Positions 21,604-32,363 of a DNA stretch of 64,000 bases are shown here, in pieces. This DNA comes from Aradus depressus. Lineage: Eukaryota; Arthropoda; Insecta; Hemiptera; Aradidae. The notes under the pieces are model-generated. The model worked only from the letters and a program-made list of their open reading frames with translations. It made no database searches and was not told where the DNA came from. Numbering within the stretch: the first letter of the stretch is position 1; every line of letters starts with the position of its first letter. The stretch lies in NCBI GenBank assembly GCA_963662175.1, contig OY759214.1, positions 7,688,001 to 7,752,000 on the forward strand. The letters are read 5' to 3'. The position numbers were made by a program, and so were the translations under genes.

Positions 21604-22247
21604 CAGGGTGGCCCAGATAACCGGGCCACAAGTGAAATAACTCCTAAACGGTTAGAGATATCAAAATTGTGCATAGGACTAAAGTTGTAGCACTCGCCGA
21701 GAGCTATAATATGGCGTTCTCGAAAATACATAAATGACCCTTTTAATGGCTCAAACAGCCCTTCGAAGGGCGGGGTTCCCTTTTGACCCTTAAGTTTCAT
21801 TACATTTTATTAAAGTACTAAAGGAACAAGGAAGAACTGTGCAAACAGATTTTTGATACGTCAAGAAGTTCTCGGAAAAAAAACGTTTAAAGTTGCACGT
21901 TTCTCTTATTCTGAAGTTTTTAAATTCCAACTAACTTCAGAATAGTAAAAACGTGCAACTTTAAAAGTTTTTGTTCCGAGAACTACTTGACCTATCAAAA
22001 ATCTGTTTGCACAGTTCTTTCTTGTTTCTTTAGTACTTTAATAAAATGTAATGAAACTTAAGGGTCAAAAGGGAACCCCGCCCTTCGAAGGGCTGTTTGA
22101 GCCATTAAAAGGGTCATTTTTGTCTTTTCAAGGACGCCATACTATAGCTATCGGCGAGAGCTACAACTTTAGTCTTATGCACAATTTTGATTTCTATAAC
22201 CGTTTAGGAGTTATTTTACTTGTGGCCCGCTTATCTGGGCCACCCTG
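21604..22247. mobile_element. 644-bp self-complementary TA-flanked element
   Basis: CAGGGTGGCCCAGATAACCG at the left is mirrored at the right end, with TA at 21602-21603 and 22248-22249. The arms run to the centre (about 21604-21918 and 21933-22247), leaving a loop of only about 14 bp. Both arms encode the same meaningless peptide beginning MKLKGQKGTPPFEG on opposite strands, which shows how far the symmetry extends. TA duplication and CAGGG ends suggest a Tc1/mariner-type foldback MITE. Confidence 0.88.
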
Positions 22248-22299
22248 TATATCACTATTTCCCATTCACTTCAAAATTCAACTTTCTCAGTCGTAAGAA

Positions 22300-22650
22300 C
22301 ATAATGGGAAGATATTTTCGGTCAGAAATTTCCGACCTGAAAACTCCATAAATTAAGAGAAAAATGTGTCTGTGAATACAATAAAACCCGATAAAATGAA
22401 TGTAGCAAGACAATTCCATATGAACGACACCTATTGATTGTCAGCCAAATCGGTCGTAGGGATGGGGAGGGGGGGTAAAAGTGTAGGCTTAAAACAAAAT
22501 CTGAAATAACTGCCGATGTAATGTAATATTGAATAAAATTTCGCGTATAATTTCAAAAGAGACCCGTTAATTTCAGCGGAATCAGCCGAGAGGAAGGGGG
22601 ACGCCAGAGAGAGAGCTCAACTCAAAAACTTCAATAACGTATCGAGATGA
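22300..22650 (+). repeat. Family D repeat fragment
   Basis: Plus-orientation internal units ('tgtgtctgtgaataca', 'cagccaaatcggtcgtagg', 'actgccgatgtaatg') without either end. Contains a G-run near 22460-22475. Confidence 0.55.
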
Positions 22651-23290
22651 AATTTTATATTAGACGTAAATAAGCACTTTTAATCGCATTTTGTCATAAT
22701 TTGATATTTCTTAATATAGCCGAAAATATAAGACGATGAGCACAATCAGTACTTTGGAGACAAGAAAAGTTGCTGGGCAGCTTAACGTACATTACATGAA
22801 AGCGGGTCTGGTTATTGGTCCATCTACTTGAGTTCCATGGGGTCGGGTCACTAGCCAAACGCTCCACAGCAGCCTTGGGGTTCCTTCGAGTAAAGGACTC
22901 CTATATCTACGGAAAGCTTCAAGAACTTAAAAGCGCATTGCAGGACTACAATGTCTACGGAAAGCTTCAAGAATTTACAAGCGCTTTGCACTCAAATATA
23001 ACATGATAGACTGTTTTCTCCTCTTCCATGCAGAGTCTGCAATACGGGTCTACTTTTTGTAATACTATTTCTTGCAGATGTGCAATGGCTCATACTTTTG
23101 CTTGGAGTATCATTGATAAGAGGACTCATTTGACCTTGTGCCGTTCAATACGTATCTTAATGGAAGCTGGTGTGTTTGTCAACCCCTCAACGAATCTGGT
23201 ATATCCCAGATGCAGTGTCGCTATACCTACTTGCGCCACCTCAAACCTGGTATACTATCATACTCGTACATTGTATATAAGAGGACTCAC
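22651..23290. other. Intronic sequence with a short local duplication
   Basis: Mixed-composition DNA downstream of exon D on the gene strand. A 'tctacggaaagcttcaagaa' phrase is repeated about 56 bp apart near 22910-22975. No further exon is recognised. Confidence 0.4.
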
Positions 23291-23397
23291 CTCACGTTGT
23301 TGTGTCGCTGAACGTACATCTCATGGAACCGGGTGTGTTTGTTGGTCACTTGTATCTGACATGCATCAGCCATCTTCAGCATGATACTCCGCTTCAC
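23291..23397 (-). CDS. Ac76E: Adenylate cyclase exon D (linker to C1a)
   Basis: A 107-bp exon, too short to stand out as an open frame. On the minus strand a tttcag acceptor precedes GTG AAG CGG and the exon ends ..AAC GTG AG followed by a GTGAGT donor. It encodes VKRSIMLKMADACQ, a short variable stretch, and RFHEMYVQRHNNV plus two bases of Ser. This is the conserved junction between the linker helix after the sixth membrane span and the first strand of C1a. Its phase (0 in, 2 out) fits exon C upstream and exon E downstream exactly, rebuilding ..AAE-VKRS.. and ..[11 protein letters not shown]... Introns on either side are about 18.8 kb and 14.1 kb, filled with transposons. Confidence 0.95.
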
Positions 23398-24293
23398 CTG
23401 AAACAAAATGAGCCATTTAAATATACATCTACCAGAACGAGTAAAAAGGATGGTATAGTAGGGGAGACCCGACTATCCGTTACTATCATCCGCTTTGTTA
23501 TATTATGCACTGTCCGTCGTCGCTCCCCATTCCCATCCCGACAGTCCTCATCGAAGATTGAGGCGGAGCTGGCCGAGAGACCTGTTACATTAGAATATGT
23601 AGGAGTGCTGGCAATGGCCAGTTCTCCCCTCTTGTCCACTCATATTCAACTCATTCGATTCCTCTCATCTGCCACCACTGCTGGTCAGAGGCTGGCAGAA
23701 CGAGGTGGTGCGGAGGATCTCCAGGGCTACTAACCTATAACATCAATATTAACTAATATAATATTTTTATAAAAAAAAAAAAAACTAAGAATATAGTAAA
23801 TTTGGGCTCTTCAACTAAAATGGAAATGACTAAAATGCTCATAAAATTTGAATGTAAAGTTACATGAAAAATGATTCAGCAGAGATGAAGTTACTAGAGA
23901 ATACAAAGTATAGCAACAACTAAATCTAAGTTTCTAAGTTGTTAGGTTAATAAAAGTATCGTTTAAAAACAGGTATTAACGTTTTGCAATTCAAAATACG
24001 AAAATACAACCATAACCAACAGAGAGACTTGTGTTTTAACATTCTCCGCAGCTGGGAAAAATGAAAGTGAACTCAGTTAGCAGGGAGGGCGCTTACAGCA
24101 ATATGAGCCTCTTCTCTGTGGGTCCTAACTGAGTTGAGTTTAATTAATATAATTCCTTATTAAAAGTCATCTAGTTGTAGGAAGGGAGGGGGGAGAATTA
24201 ATAAAAGAAAAACATAGTAAATATTGGAGTAGTCTCAAGAGCCGGCCATTCGCTTTCGGTGACTTGAGGGGAGCAATTAAATATTAGAAGAAG
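23398..24293. other. Intronic sequence, no further exon recognised
   Basis: Relatively GC-rich DNA to about 23730, then AT-rich. The minus frame overlapping 23394-23639 reads GELAIASTPTYSN.. but the cyclase family needs nothing between exons C and D, and I see no splice pair, so I do not call it coding. Confidence 0.4.
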
Positions 24294-25080
24294 AGGGCGC
24301 CGGTAGCTCAGTGGTATGCGTACTTGCTTACTGAGTTCAAGATCGCGGGATTGAAACCCGGCTGAGGCCTTTAGGTTTTTTATCTGAGAGGTGAAAAAAC
24401 CTCGAGCAGGCAATCCTTCAGATGGGACGTTAAGCGATGATCCCAAGCCTGCATGATGACTGGTACTCGTTAAAGATCCCTAACCTAGGTGAATAAAAAT
24501 TTAGGGTAGGCAAAATGGTATCTCCCTATTTGCGTATACACAGAATGCATACACCTATGGAATATACCCACTGCGTACACTCGTTTTTATCACATGAATT
24601 AAAGACGATAAGAAATTTTTGTTACCTGACCGTATTCATACATATTATCATCCATAAATATTTATTAGTGGTTTAAAAAATTTAATTTTTTCATACATAC
24701 TGCAATAAAATGCGGAAATTATCTACACCCTTTTCAAAATGACCTTTTTCGACACGTCAAAAAAAATCTTTTTTCCCCGATTACTCAAAACTTCTTCGAA
24801 TAGAGTTATGCGGATCTTTGTTTTGGAGGGCAGTGTACGCAAGATGGAATCGGAGTTAGGTGATGTCAGGTAACGAAAGTTGTCGAACCCTTTTTAGTTC
24901 AGGTAATCCCCCCCCCCCCCCCCCCCAAAAAAAAAAAGTATACGCATAGTGGGTATAGGCAAATAGAGTGGAATCGGCAAAATTTAGGACTCCCGCAGTA
25001 GAGTACACGTAAACCAAAGGGACAAAAGAGCGCTCTAGTAGTAGGCGATATGTACCTTGTAGTTAAAGCCCGGGCACTAC
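24294..25080 (+). mobile_element. tRNA-derived SINE split by a MITE
   Basis: Head AGGGCGCCGGTAGCTCAGTG with box A and a B-box-like ggattgaaacc, body to 24516, then continuation from 24984 ('ttaggactcccgcagtagag') to 'aaagcccgggcactac' at 25080. A MITE with an 8-bp target duplication separates the halves. Confidence 0.85.
24517..24975. mobile_element. 459-bp MITE with 8-bp target duplication (hAT-like size)
   Basis: Flanked by ggcaaaat at 24509-24516 and 24976-24983 inside the SINE, so both boundaries are certain. The ends are imperfect inverted repeats sharing CTATTTGC.TATAC.CA. A run of about 17 C followed by A's lies near 24909-24936. Eight-bp duplications are typical of hAT and P-type elements, but no transposase is present and the ends do not identify a superfamily. 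Confidence 0.8.
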
Positions 25081-25199
25081 AAATTTTGTAGTGCATTTGT
25101 AAAGTAAATATGAAAATAAAGAAGAAATAACTAAATTAATTACGAATTCATAACTACAGAACTCTATAGTACTCTAGTGGCGGAGTTAAGAACTATGTA

Positions 25200-25285
25200 G
25201 TCATTATACCTCATTAAGTTAATTGATTCATTCGTGTTGGGGAAGTACCTTGCCGGTGATTCACCAAAGGCCTTTTTTATTTTTT
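25200..25285 (+). repeat. Family D 3' end fragment
   Basis: 'tggggaagtacct' followed by the hairpin CCGGTGATTCACC and a T-run, the characteristic family end, without the rest of the element. Confidence 0.6.
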
Positions 25286-25802
25286 TATGATAGGTCTCCA
25301 TCTTTTTCTATCTCCACTTTCCACGTGACAAATTTACACAATTTGGAAAAGGTTTGGATTTCCAGTACTTTTGAAGAACATTCTATCGAAAAGCAAGCAG
25401 GGAAAAATTGGTTTCACTGTACATATATATAGAATTTAACGTTGAAGAAAGTATGATTCTGGAAATATGGTAAAAAAAAGGCAGGTTAAGGAAGAAGACA
25501 ATGACGATAGGACTCGGAATAAATTATAAATGACGTTATACTGTAATCTTCTTATGCTTCTTTAGTCCTCTTAGAAGATATTGTCCTTTTTTACAATTTT
25601 ATTTTTTTTATTTTCTCTAGTTAAGTTTAATTGTAATTTAACTAAAAAGAATGTTTTTAGAATGTCCATCCTTTGGAAGTGAAGGCAAACTGATTGGCTC
25701 ATTACTTTAAATATGTTATCAATAATTCAATTTAAAAAATAGCTGAAAAAATTGTATTATGTGTGAGATAAAAGAGTTTGATGAAAGCAAGGTAAAAAAA
25801 TA

Positions 25803-26196
25803 TGTGATGTCATCACAGGACCTTCTTATACCACCATCTTTCATAAATCACTCTCTCAAATTCAGGTCATACAGGCGCGTTACTACGGGTATTTGAAAGT
25901 AATGCGTTGGGTTTCTGTGTCTCATTATACAAGCGTAATTCGACAGTGACTTTCTTATACAAACCATCTTTTATAAATCACTCTCTCAAATTCAGGTCAT
26001 ACAGGCGTTACTACGGGTATATGAAAGTAATGCGTTGGGTTTCTGTGTTGTTTTATTACAAGCGTAATTCGACAGTGACTTTCTTATAACCACCAGTAAT
26101 GTCAGTATACGAATGAATACGAAATAGGAAAGGGAGGAGAGAGCTAACTGTAAAAGGTGTTTGGTATAAGAAAGTCATGTAATGACCACATTTCAT
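25803..26196. mobile_element. MITE 'gtggccattacagg' family with an internal duplication
   Basis: Right end 'ggtataagaaagtcatgtaa' plus 'tgaccaca' mirrors the left 'gtcatcacaggaccttctta'. About 115-120 bp of the left part ('ttcttatac..accatcttt.ataaatcactctc' to 'aagcgtaattcgacagtgac') is present twice in tandem, which explains the greater length. Confidence 0.65.
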
Positions 26197-26282
26197 ATAT
26201 TTTATTTTTTCATAATTTTTATGATTTTTCATAAACACTACCAATAATAAAAAATATTATATAATTAGATGCTATGCGACAC

Positions 26283-26602
26283 AAGTAGCTCAGTGGTATG
26301 CGTGCTTGCCTTCTGAGCTCAAGATAGTGGGTTCGAAACCCAACCGAGGCCCTTAGTTTATTTTATCTGGGAGGTAAAATAAACTTGAGCACGCCGTCCT
26401 TCGGATGGGACGTTAAGCGATGGTCCCGAGCCTGTACGATGTCAGGTACTCGTCTAAGTGAATATAAATTTAGGGTAGGCAAAATTTAGGACTCCCATAG
26501 TAGAGTCGGGCTCATGTCCACCAGAGTGACGAAACAGCGCTCTGGTAGTAGGCGATATGACCTCGTATTCAAAGCCCGGGCGTGAGTCATAAAACCTTAC
26601 CT
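26283..26602 (+). mobile_element. tRNA-derived SINE, nearly full length
   Basis: Box A in TAGCTCAGTGGTATGCGTGC, box B GGTTCGAAACC, then the common body to 'cgtgagtcataaaacctta'. The extreme GGGCGCCGG head is replaced by 'gcgacacaag'. Confidence 0.88.
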
Positions 26603-27130
26603 TTGAGATATTCCCCAAGGAAATTTATTTTTCATAGTTTAAGACGCTATAACTTTGATCATATTGGCCCTATCTCAAATCTGAGAACATTTTAAGCGAT
26701 TGAAAATTTCATAAGGAACATTTTTGATATGAACCAATTTTTCGTTAGGACGAACAATTTTTATGTAAATCAAAGAAACGTCCAAAAATACGTGTTTCAA
26801 AATAACATTTCTGGAAGGTTTTCAGCAGGTATCTCGAAAACCGGACGATCTGAAAAAATCGCAATTCACATAAAATATTTATTTTAGTTTTCTCTACAAC
26901 TTTTACGAGAAACGATTTTTAATTATGTCATAAGCTGGTCCTCAATTTTTGTCTGATATCGACAAAAATCTAATCAGATCTAAGATAGGACATTTGACTC
27001 GTTCATTCCAAATGATATAATACAATATTATATGTATTCAAATATGTATTCCCTTGAAACCTCGATCCCGAATTTTCGCACGAATACAATACTTCCTTAT
27101 AATATAGGTATAAAAAATTAAAAAGCTTTG
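26603..27130 (+). repeat. Dispersed repeat 'ctctacaactttt' family, copy 1
   Basis: About 500 bp sharing an ordered set of phrases with 40900-41410 and 56740-57315: 'attgaaaatttcataaggaac', 'ggtatctcgaaaaccggacg', 'ttctctacaactttt', 'aaaatctaatcaga' and 'acaatacttccttataatata'. No coding frame or terminal repeats are visible. Unclassified. Confidence 0.6.
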
Positions 27131-27419
27131 ATAAATCCTATATATAGCATTAAAATATGAAGGAGGCTAGTGAGTGGTTATGAAACAGAAGGTACCGAAT
27201 CCCGATGCCTACCGAACAACTCCAAATCGAAGACTTTCCGCGCGAGGAGTTTGCCCTTACGCTTATATAGAGGCAGAGAAGGGAGTAACCTCGAGGCTAG
27301 AAAAATATAATATATATATGAGCAGATCGAAGTTGCTCGGAACTTTCCAATAAAGCTTTTAGTGAGCTTTGGAAAATTAGCCCTTCCCCTTCCAGACCTT
27401 TGGCCCTTCATGAGTCTCC

Positions 27420-27640
27420 ACCTTTTCTCTCTCTTTAAATTTCTCTCTTTAAGACAAAGACACCTCTCTTTTCCTCTTTCTCTTTTTAAGACACTTTGAA
27501 ACTCTTATCTTTCTCTCTTTAATACACTTTTCTCTCTTTAATACAATTTTCTCCCTTTTGCTTTCTACCTTTATGACACTCTTTAATACACTTCTCTCTT
27601 TCTCTTACTCTTCTACTCATGAGACTTTCATTTTTTTTCC
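27420..27640. repeat. Degenerate CT-rich tandem repeat
   Basis: Imperfect copies of a 'ctctctttaatacactttt'-like unit. The tract is pyrimidine-rich on the plus strand and hence purine-rich in the cyclase transcript. Confidence 0.6.
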
Positions 27641-27969
27641 TACTCCAGGTTGCTTCCTCGCATATCCGAAGAATAGAAGAAGTGTTGTGATACCTAGTTT
27701 CTAAGGACGAATCAATTGTTGGTTTGGGTTTTCAAACTTCACTTTTTTGTTCCTTGTCTAACTCGAGAACTACTGAACAGATTTTTATGAAACTTGGCAT
27801 ATAAGCACGGTTGGGCATATAGTCCTTTTTAAAAATTTTGCAAAATCGGATGATAATTAGGAGTAGTTTATCTGAAACAATTTTTTGTAGAAAGGGAAGG
27901 TACAGGTTACCACAAAATTTGCAATAACAAAAAAGTTTCCGCTCAACAAAATACAACTTTCGGAAGCTT

Positions 27970-28540
27970 TATGCAGTTACTTCCCTGGGTATATGAAGTA
28001 TAGAGTTAGTTATACCCCCGTCAAATATTCGATGTGAAGTTTTCAACGAAATTTCATGTTTTTTGACCTCCAGATTCCAAACAAAAAAAAAATGTCTGTC
28101 TCTCTGTGAACAAGATAACTCCCGATAAAATGAATGTAACGACACGAAACTTCATATTTTAATTTAAGACCCCAAAAGGACGACACCTACCAATTTTCAG
28201 CAGAATCGGCAGAAGGGAAGAGAGGGATCAGAGGGGGCTCAACCCAAAAACCCCCAAAACTGCCGATGTATCGAGATGAAATATCGTATTTAAAGTCAAA
28301 ACCCAATGAGGACATAACCTGTCAAATTTCAGCGATATCGGCAGAAGGAGAGGGGGGTTGAAGGGAGGGGGCTCAATTCAAAAACCCTTAATAACTACCT
28401 AATGAATTCACCGACACAAAATTTAGTATGAGGATTCAGGAGCCTCTATATAAGTCTGGTTTTGGAAAGAGTGAAAAGTTAATTGATTAATTCACTCTAA
28501 ACACCGAAATACATTGCCGGTGATTCACCGATTTTTTTTT
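27970..28540 (+). repeat. Family D repeat, near-complete plus copy
   Basis: Starts ACTTCCCTGGG near 27977, contains the ordered internal units, and ends with the hairpin CCGGTGATTCACCG at about 28517 followed by 18 T. Confidence 0.7.
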
Positions 28541-29042
28541 TTTTTTTTTAATTTCAACTGGGGTTAAAAAGATAGAGTGTACACAGGTTGGAGACTAACG
28601 GTTGACCCTAACATGTCTGTATATTGGACGTGTACTGTTACTGGTGTGTAGTGTCGTGTCGCAGGATGAACATTGGCGGCAAACGTTCCAAACCACACTG
28701 TACCATGCCCGGACTAATGACTTTGTAGTTACATTTTCCAAGGACGGAATAAGTAGTCAACCAGGCTACTAGGTAATCTAAAACCACTTAAGTTATTCGA
28801 AACTTTACACCAAGTTGGTTATACGGCGATACCAGATTAAATAATCAATTCTATAAATTTTGACTCTCAATTCGACTTAAAATTTATCATTTATACGAAC
28901 GGAAAAGGTTCTTATTCGAATCGGCGTCTCAATACAATTCACGAAGGAGCATTGCAAAATCTGAAATAATGGGCATTACAGAAAGTGGCATACATTCTAG
29001 CAAGAAATACTAGGTTGTAGACAGTTAAAAGAGTTGATGAGA
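28541..29042. other. Intronic stretch, no feature recognised
   Basis: Unique-looking sequence without long frames, arrays or terminal repeats that I can see. Confidence 0.4.
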
Positions 29043-29462
29043 AGACCGAATAACATAAGAGAATGAATTAATCAATTAACTTTTCGCTCCCCCTCCAAAA
29101 CCAGTCGACCGTTTGCGCTAATATTCAATAGTTGACTTACATAGGCTCCTAAATCCTCACACTAAATTCTGTGTCTATAAATTCATTATATTGACAATTA
29201 TTAGGGTTTTTGAATTGAGCCCACTCCCCTGAACCCTTCCCTTTGGTCCATTTGGCAGAAAATGAAAAGGTGTCGTCGTTAGAGGATTCTGAATTCATAT
29301 ATACAATTTCGTTTTGATACATTCATTTTATCGAAAGTTATCGTGTTCTATACACACAGAGTTTTTTTTTAATTTTTGGAATTTGGAAAACATGAAACTC
29401 CAAATCGAATTTTTGACCGATAACATAAATTCCCTTATGCTTTGTACATCTGAGGAAATAAA
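29043..29462 (-). repeat. Family D repeat, minus copy
   Basis: Begins with the reversed 3' phrases ('gaattaatcaattaac', 'ccaaaaccagtcgaccg') and ends near 'gaccgataacataaattccc'. It is immediately followed by a LINE-like fragment that separates it from the plus-orientation copy at 29765. Confidence 0.65.
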
Positions 29463-29464
29463 AA

Positions 29465-29760
29465 TGATGGGGTACCTAACGGAACATCCCTCTTTAAGAA
29501 AACATCACTATAGAGTAAGTTTTCTTGCTGACATCTTCTGCAGAAGATGTGAAGTAAGAAGGAACCCAGAAGAGTTCAAGAAACAGAGCTCTCAAGAAGT
29601 GCTGCACTACATTAAAGAGAGGTATGCAGTTTTTTTCACAACTCTAACCCTTTAAAAGGGTCTCATTTAAAAGCAGGTGGAAGAGGAGACTATCCGCCAG
29701 TGGACCACTACCCAGGCTGAGACTGACTGAGGTCCCTTCCACCTAAGATCAGCATAGATT
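29465..29760 (+). mobile_element. LINE C-terminal remnant
   Basis: The frame here contains GYLTEHPSLRKHHYRVSFLA followed by CRRCE. This matches the 'TGH.pLR.HlyriGl..dp.CR.C' layout at the end of many LINE ORF2 proteins (RNase H / zinc-knuckle region). Only about 60 residues remain, ending in-frame at a stop. The non-coding tail includes 'cactacccaggctgagactg'. The clade is not assignable by eye. Confidence 0.5.
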
Positions 29761-29764
29761 CCTA

Positions 29765-30475
29765 CCTCTATCAGTGTCTATGTGTGTGTTTGGGAACAGG
29801 ATAACTCCTGATAGAATGAAGCTATCAATACGAAATTTTATATGTGTGATCAAAACCTAATAAGGACAACACACCAAATCGGCCAAAGGGGAGGGGGATC
29901 AGAGAGAGGCCTTCTTCTAAAACTCTAATAACTGCTCTTGTAATGAACTTATCGACACAAAATTTCAAATATGAATTCAAAAACCCCTTAAGGATGATAC
30001 TTAGTAATTTTCACCGGAATCGGCAGAAGGGAGGGGACTCAACTCGAAAACCCTAATAACTGCCGATGTAATAATAATAATAATAATAAATTTATTTCCG
30101 TTGGACCAATACATGGTAATAGGATACGTCAAAATAATTCATACATTAACATATAGATTTATAACTACTTGAGTCTAACACACCTATGATTAGTAGTAAT
30201 AACAAAACCATTAAAAAAAGTAAAATGAAGTTAATAAAAAATGAACAAATAAATACTTAAACATATATGAGTGTATAAACAAATTAATACAACATACGTT
30301 TATAATAATATTTTTCAATTTAATAAAAATTTTTCAAAAAAAACTCTTCGGAAGTGTAGTGAATTAATAGTCATCTGTTGAATATTAGCGCAAACGGTCG
30401 GCTGGTTTTGGAGGGGGAGCGAAAGGTTAATTGATTAATTCGTTCTGGGGAAGTACATTGACGATTTTTTTCTTA
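29765..30475 (+). repeat. Family D repeat split by a LINE 3' end
   Basis: Plus-orientation units from 29765 to about 30068 and the family 3' part from about 30365 to 30475 ('gcgcaaacggtcggctgg', 'ttctggggaagtac'). Between them lies an inverted LINE tail with (ATT)n. Confidence 0.65.
30064..30364 (-). mobile_element. LINE 3' end with (ATT)n tail, minus orientation
   Basis: Plus strand starts with TAATAATAATAATAATAA followed by 'atttatttcc', the reverse complement of the (ATT)n-tailed end at 32150-32310. The two share 'gacc.atacatg.taataggat' and 'cttgagtctaacacac' phrases in inverse orientation. No protein-coding part remains. Confidence 0.6.
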
Positions 30476-30950
30476 TTATTTGTTTATAAACTGATTAACC
30501 ATCATTCCTTTTATTTACATTTTTATTATGGACTAACCCCTCTCGCATAGCACCGCCATAAAGGGAGTACTGTAGTCTCCCCCAGAGACCCGTCAGTGAC
30601 TGCCCGACACTGGCGCTCACCAGACAATGTTTTACTCTCAATATTCCACCAAATTTAACTTTCCTGAGCTTTATTTAAAATACTAAGCTGCTCAATTTAA
30701 TTGTATTTCACATTAAAGTTAGAAGCTCGATTAGACTTAATAAGTTTGAAATTTTCTTAACTAAGTAATTAATCCTTAATTAAATTTCTTCCATGAAGTG
30801 AGCTTTTCTGGCTAAGTCAAAGGACGCTTCGAATTCTAACTTCAACTAACATTGTCTTCACTGGACAGTGCATAAACACATTTTAAACTTTTAGATGAAA
30901 TTAGGTATTATATAGTTATTCAATAAGAAATATTATTCAAAGATATACGA
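30476..30950. other. Intronic stretch, no gene seen
   Basis: AT-rich unique sequence with a short GC-richer tract at 30540-30620. No element or exon recognised. Confidence 0.4.
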
Positions 30951-30951
30951 T

Positions 30952-31364
30952 AGAATCATGAGTTCGAAACCCAGTCGAGGTCCTTGAGTATGCCGTCCTT
31001 TGGAAGGGACATTACGTGATGGTCCTGATCCTGTGCGATGTCAGGTACTCTTTAAAGATCCCTACTCTAATTAAACCTAAAGATTCAAAAAGTCGAATAA
31101 ATCAAATCTAATTTTATACATGTATATAATTAAAATATTAATATATTGGTTAGTTATTGTGAGTCATGCCCAGGCTTTAACTATGATATCATATCACCTA
31201 CTACCTGAGCGCTCTTTTGGACATGAGCCCAAGTCTAGTATGGGAGTCTTATATTTTGGCTATCCTGGTTTATTTACTTAGGATAGAGGGTCTTCAACGA
31301 GTACCTGATATTGTACAGGCTCTGGACCATTGCTTAAAGTCCCATCCAAAGGACGGCGTGCTCT
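30952..31364. mobile_element. Two SINE fragments in opposite orientation
   Basis: 30952-31070 is a plus fragment (box B ggttcgaaaccc-like, 'gccgtcctttggaaggg', 'cgatgtcaggtactc'). 31158-31364 is a minus fragment ('gagtcatgcccaggcttt' to 'cccatccaaaggacggcg'). Both are diverged more than the copies at 43380 and 62118, so they are older. Confidence 0.7.
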
Positions 31365-31409
31365 CATCAATACTATGGGCGGGTCTGAAGGTATACTAAC
31401 TGACAGCTC

Positions 31410-31930
31410 GGAAAATAAAATAAAAAATATATAATAATAACAGGTAAGCAATATAGTAACTAAATAAAAAGATACAAAAAATATTAAAATGAATAAATAT
31501 GGACATGCTCTTTAATAGAAACAGAAAGAAATAGTGCAAGCAATTAGAGAATAAAAACAATTCAAAATAAATAAAACAAAATATGATCTTTGATAAAAGA
31601 AAATTGTAAGCTGATAGAAGCCATAGCATAAAAATAAAAACTGAAAAGAAAAAAAAAATATATCTAATCTTTTAAGCAATAAATTAAATCAATATTTTCT
31701 CAATTTCTAAACCAGTTAAAATAAAAATTGATTGTTGATCTATTTAACATCTACATTATCAAATAACTTCACAATTGATTCTGAGTCACTGTTTGCTTTA
31801 TTTGTAAGATATTTGAGAAATGTTTGTCTGGGGATAATCAAAAAAGGACAATGGAACAAAAAGTGTAAAAGATGGTCTTTTTCTTTTATGGTGCAAACTG
31901 CAGACACTTTCAGGGTAAAATAGGATATCT
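31410..31930 (-). mobile_element. LINE C-terminal fragment, copy 1
   Basis: On the minus strand, from about 31905, a degraded frame reads CTIKEKDHLLHFLFHCPF then RQTFLKYLTNKANSDSESIV, with stops further on. C..C-like spacing, HFLF.CP and the R..FLKYL tail are the usual end of CR1/I-like LINE ORF2 proteins. The 3' untranslated part continues to about 31410. A homologous copy in the same orientation is at 36850-37650. Confidence 0.65.
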
Positions 31931-32149
31931 GAACCCTCCAAGTATCATCTTAAAATTTCCATTGCTATTGTGGGGAAGTAAGAACGTCCCGAAACATCGT
32001 TGGGATAAAGACAATTCCGAAAAGTTTTTTTTTTTAAATAGTTATCTTAATTTTTATTAAAAATATGAGTACTTATTATAAACCTATCTTGTATTAATTT
32101 TATTTATATACTCATATATCTTTAAGTATTTATTTGTTCAGTTTTTATT

Positions 32150-32312
32150 AATTTCATTTTACTTTATTTAATGTTATTACTACTAATCATAGGTGTGTTA
32201 GACTCAAGTAGTTATAAATCTAATTTATAAGCTATCTTAATGTATAAATTCTTTTAACATATCCTATTAACATGTATTGGTTTAATGGAAATAAATTTAT
32301 TAATATTTATCT
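32150..32312 (+). mobile_element. LINE 3' end fragment with 'aataaattt' tail
   Basis: Contains 'ggtgtgttagactcaagtag' and ends 'ggaaataaatttatt', the same end seen with (ATT)n tails at 30064 (inverse) and 58405. The R1-clade insertion begins about 50 bp downstream. Confidence 0.5.
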
Positions 32313-32363
32313 TCAATTTCGTATCATATATACGATTGTTTGAGACCTCTTAAGTTTTTATTT

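Noticed and set aside
21414..22296. Small gene encoding MKLKGQKGTPPFEG.. on both strands
   Set aside because: The identical peptide on both strands is produced by the arms of a foldback element, not by a gene.
23394..23639. Extra adenylate cyclase exon upstream of exon D (minus frame GELAIASTPTYSN..)
   Set aside because: Exons C and D already join in phase across a junction that is contiguous in the family, and no splice pair bounds this frame.
24294..24370. tRNA gene (clear A and B boxes)
   Set aside because: The same head recurs at many positions fused to a common 270-bp body with target duplications. It is a SINE, and the anticodon arm does not fold as a tRNA.
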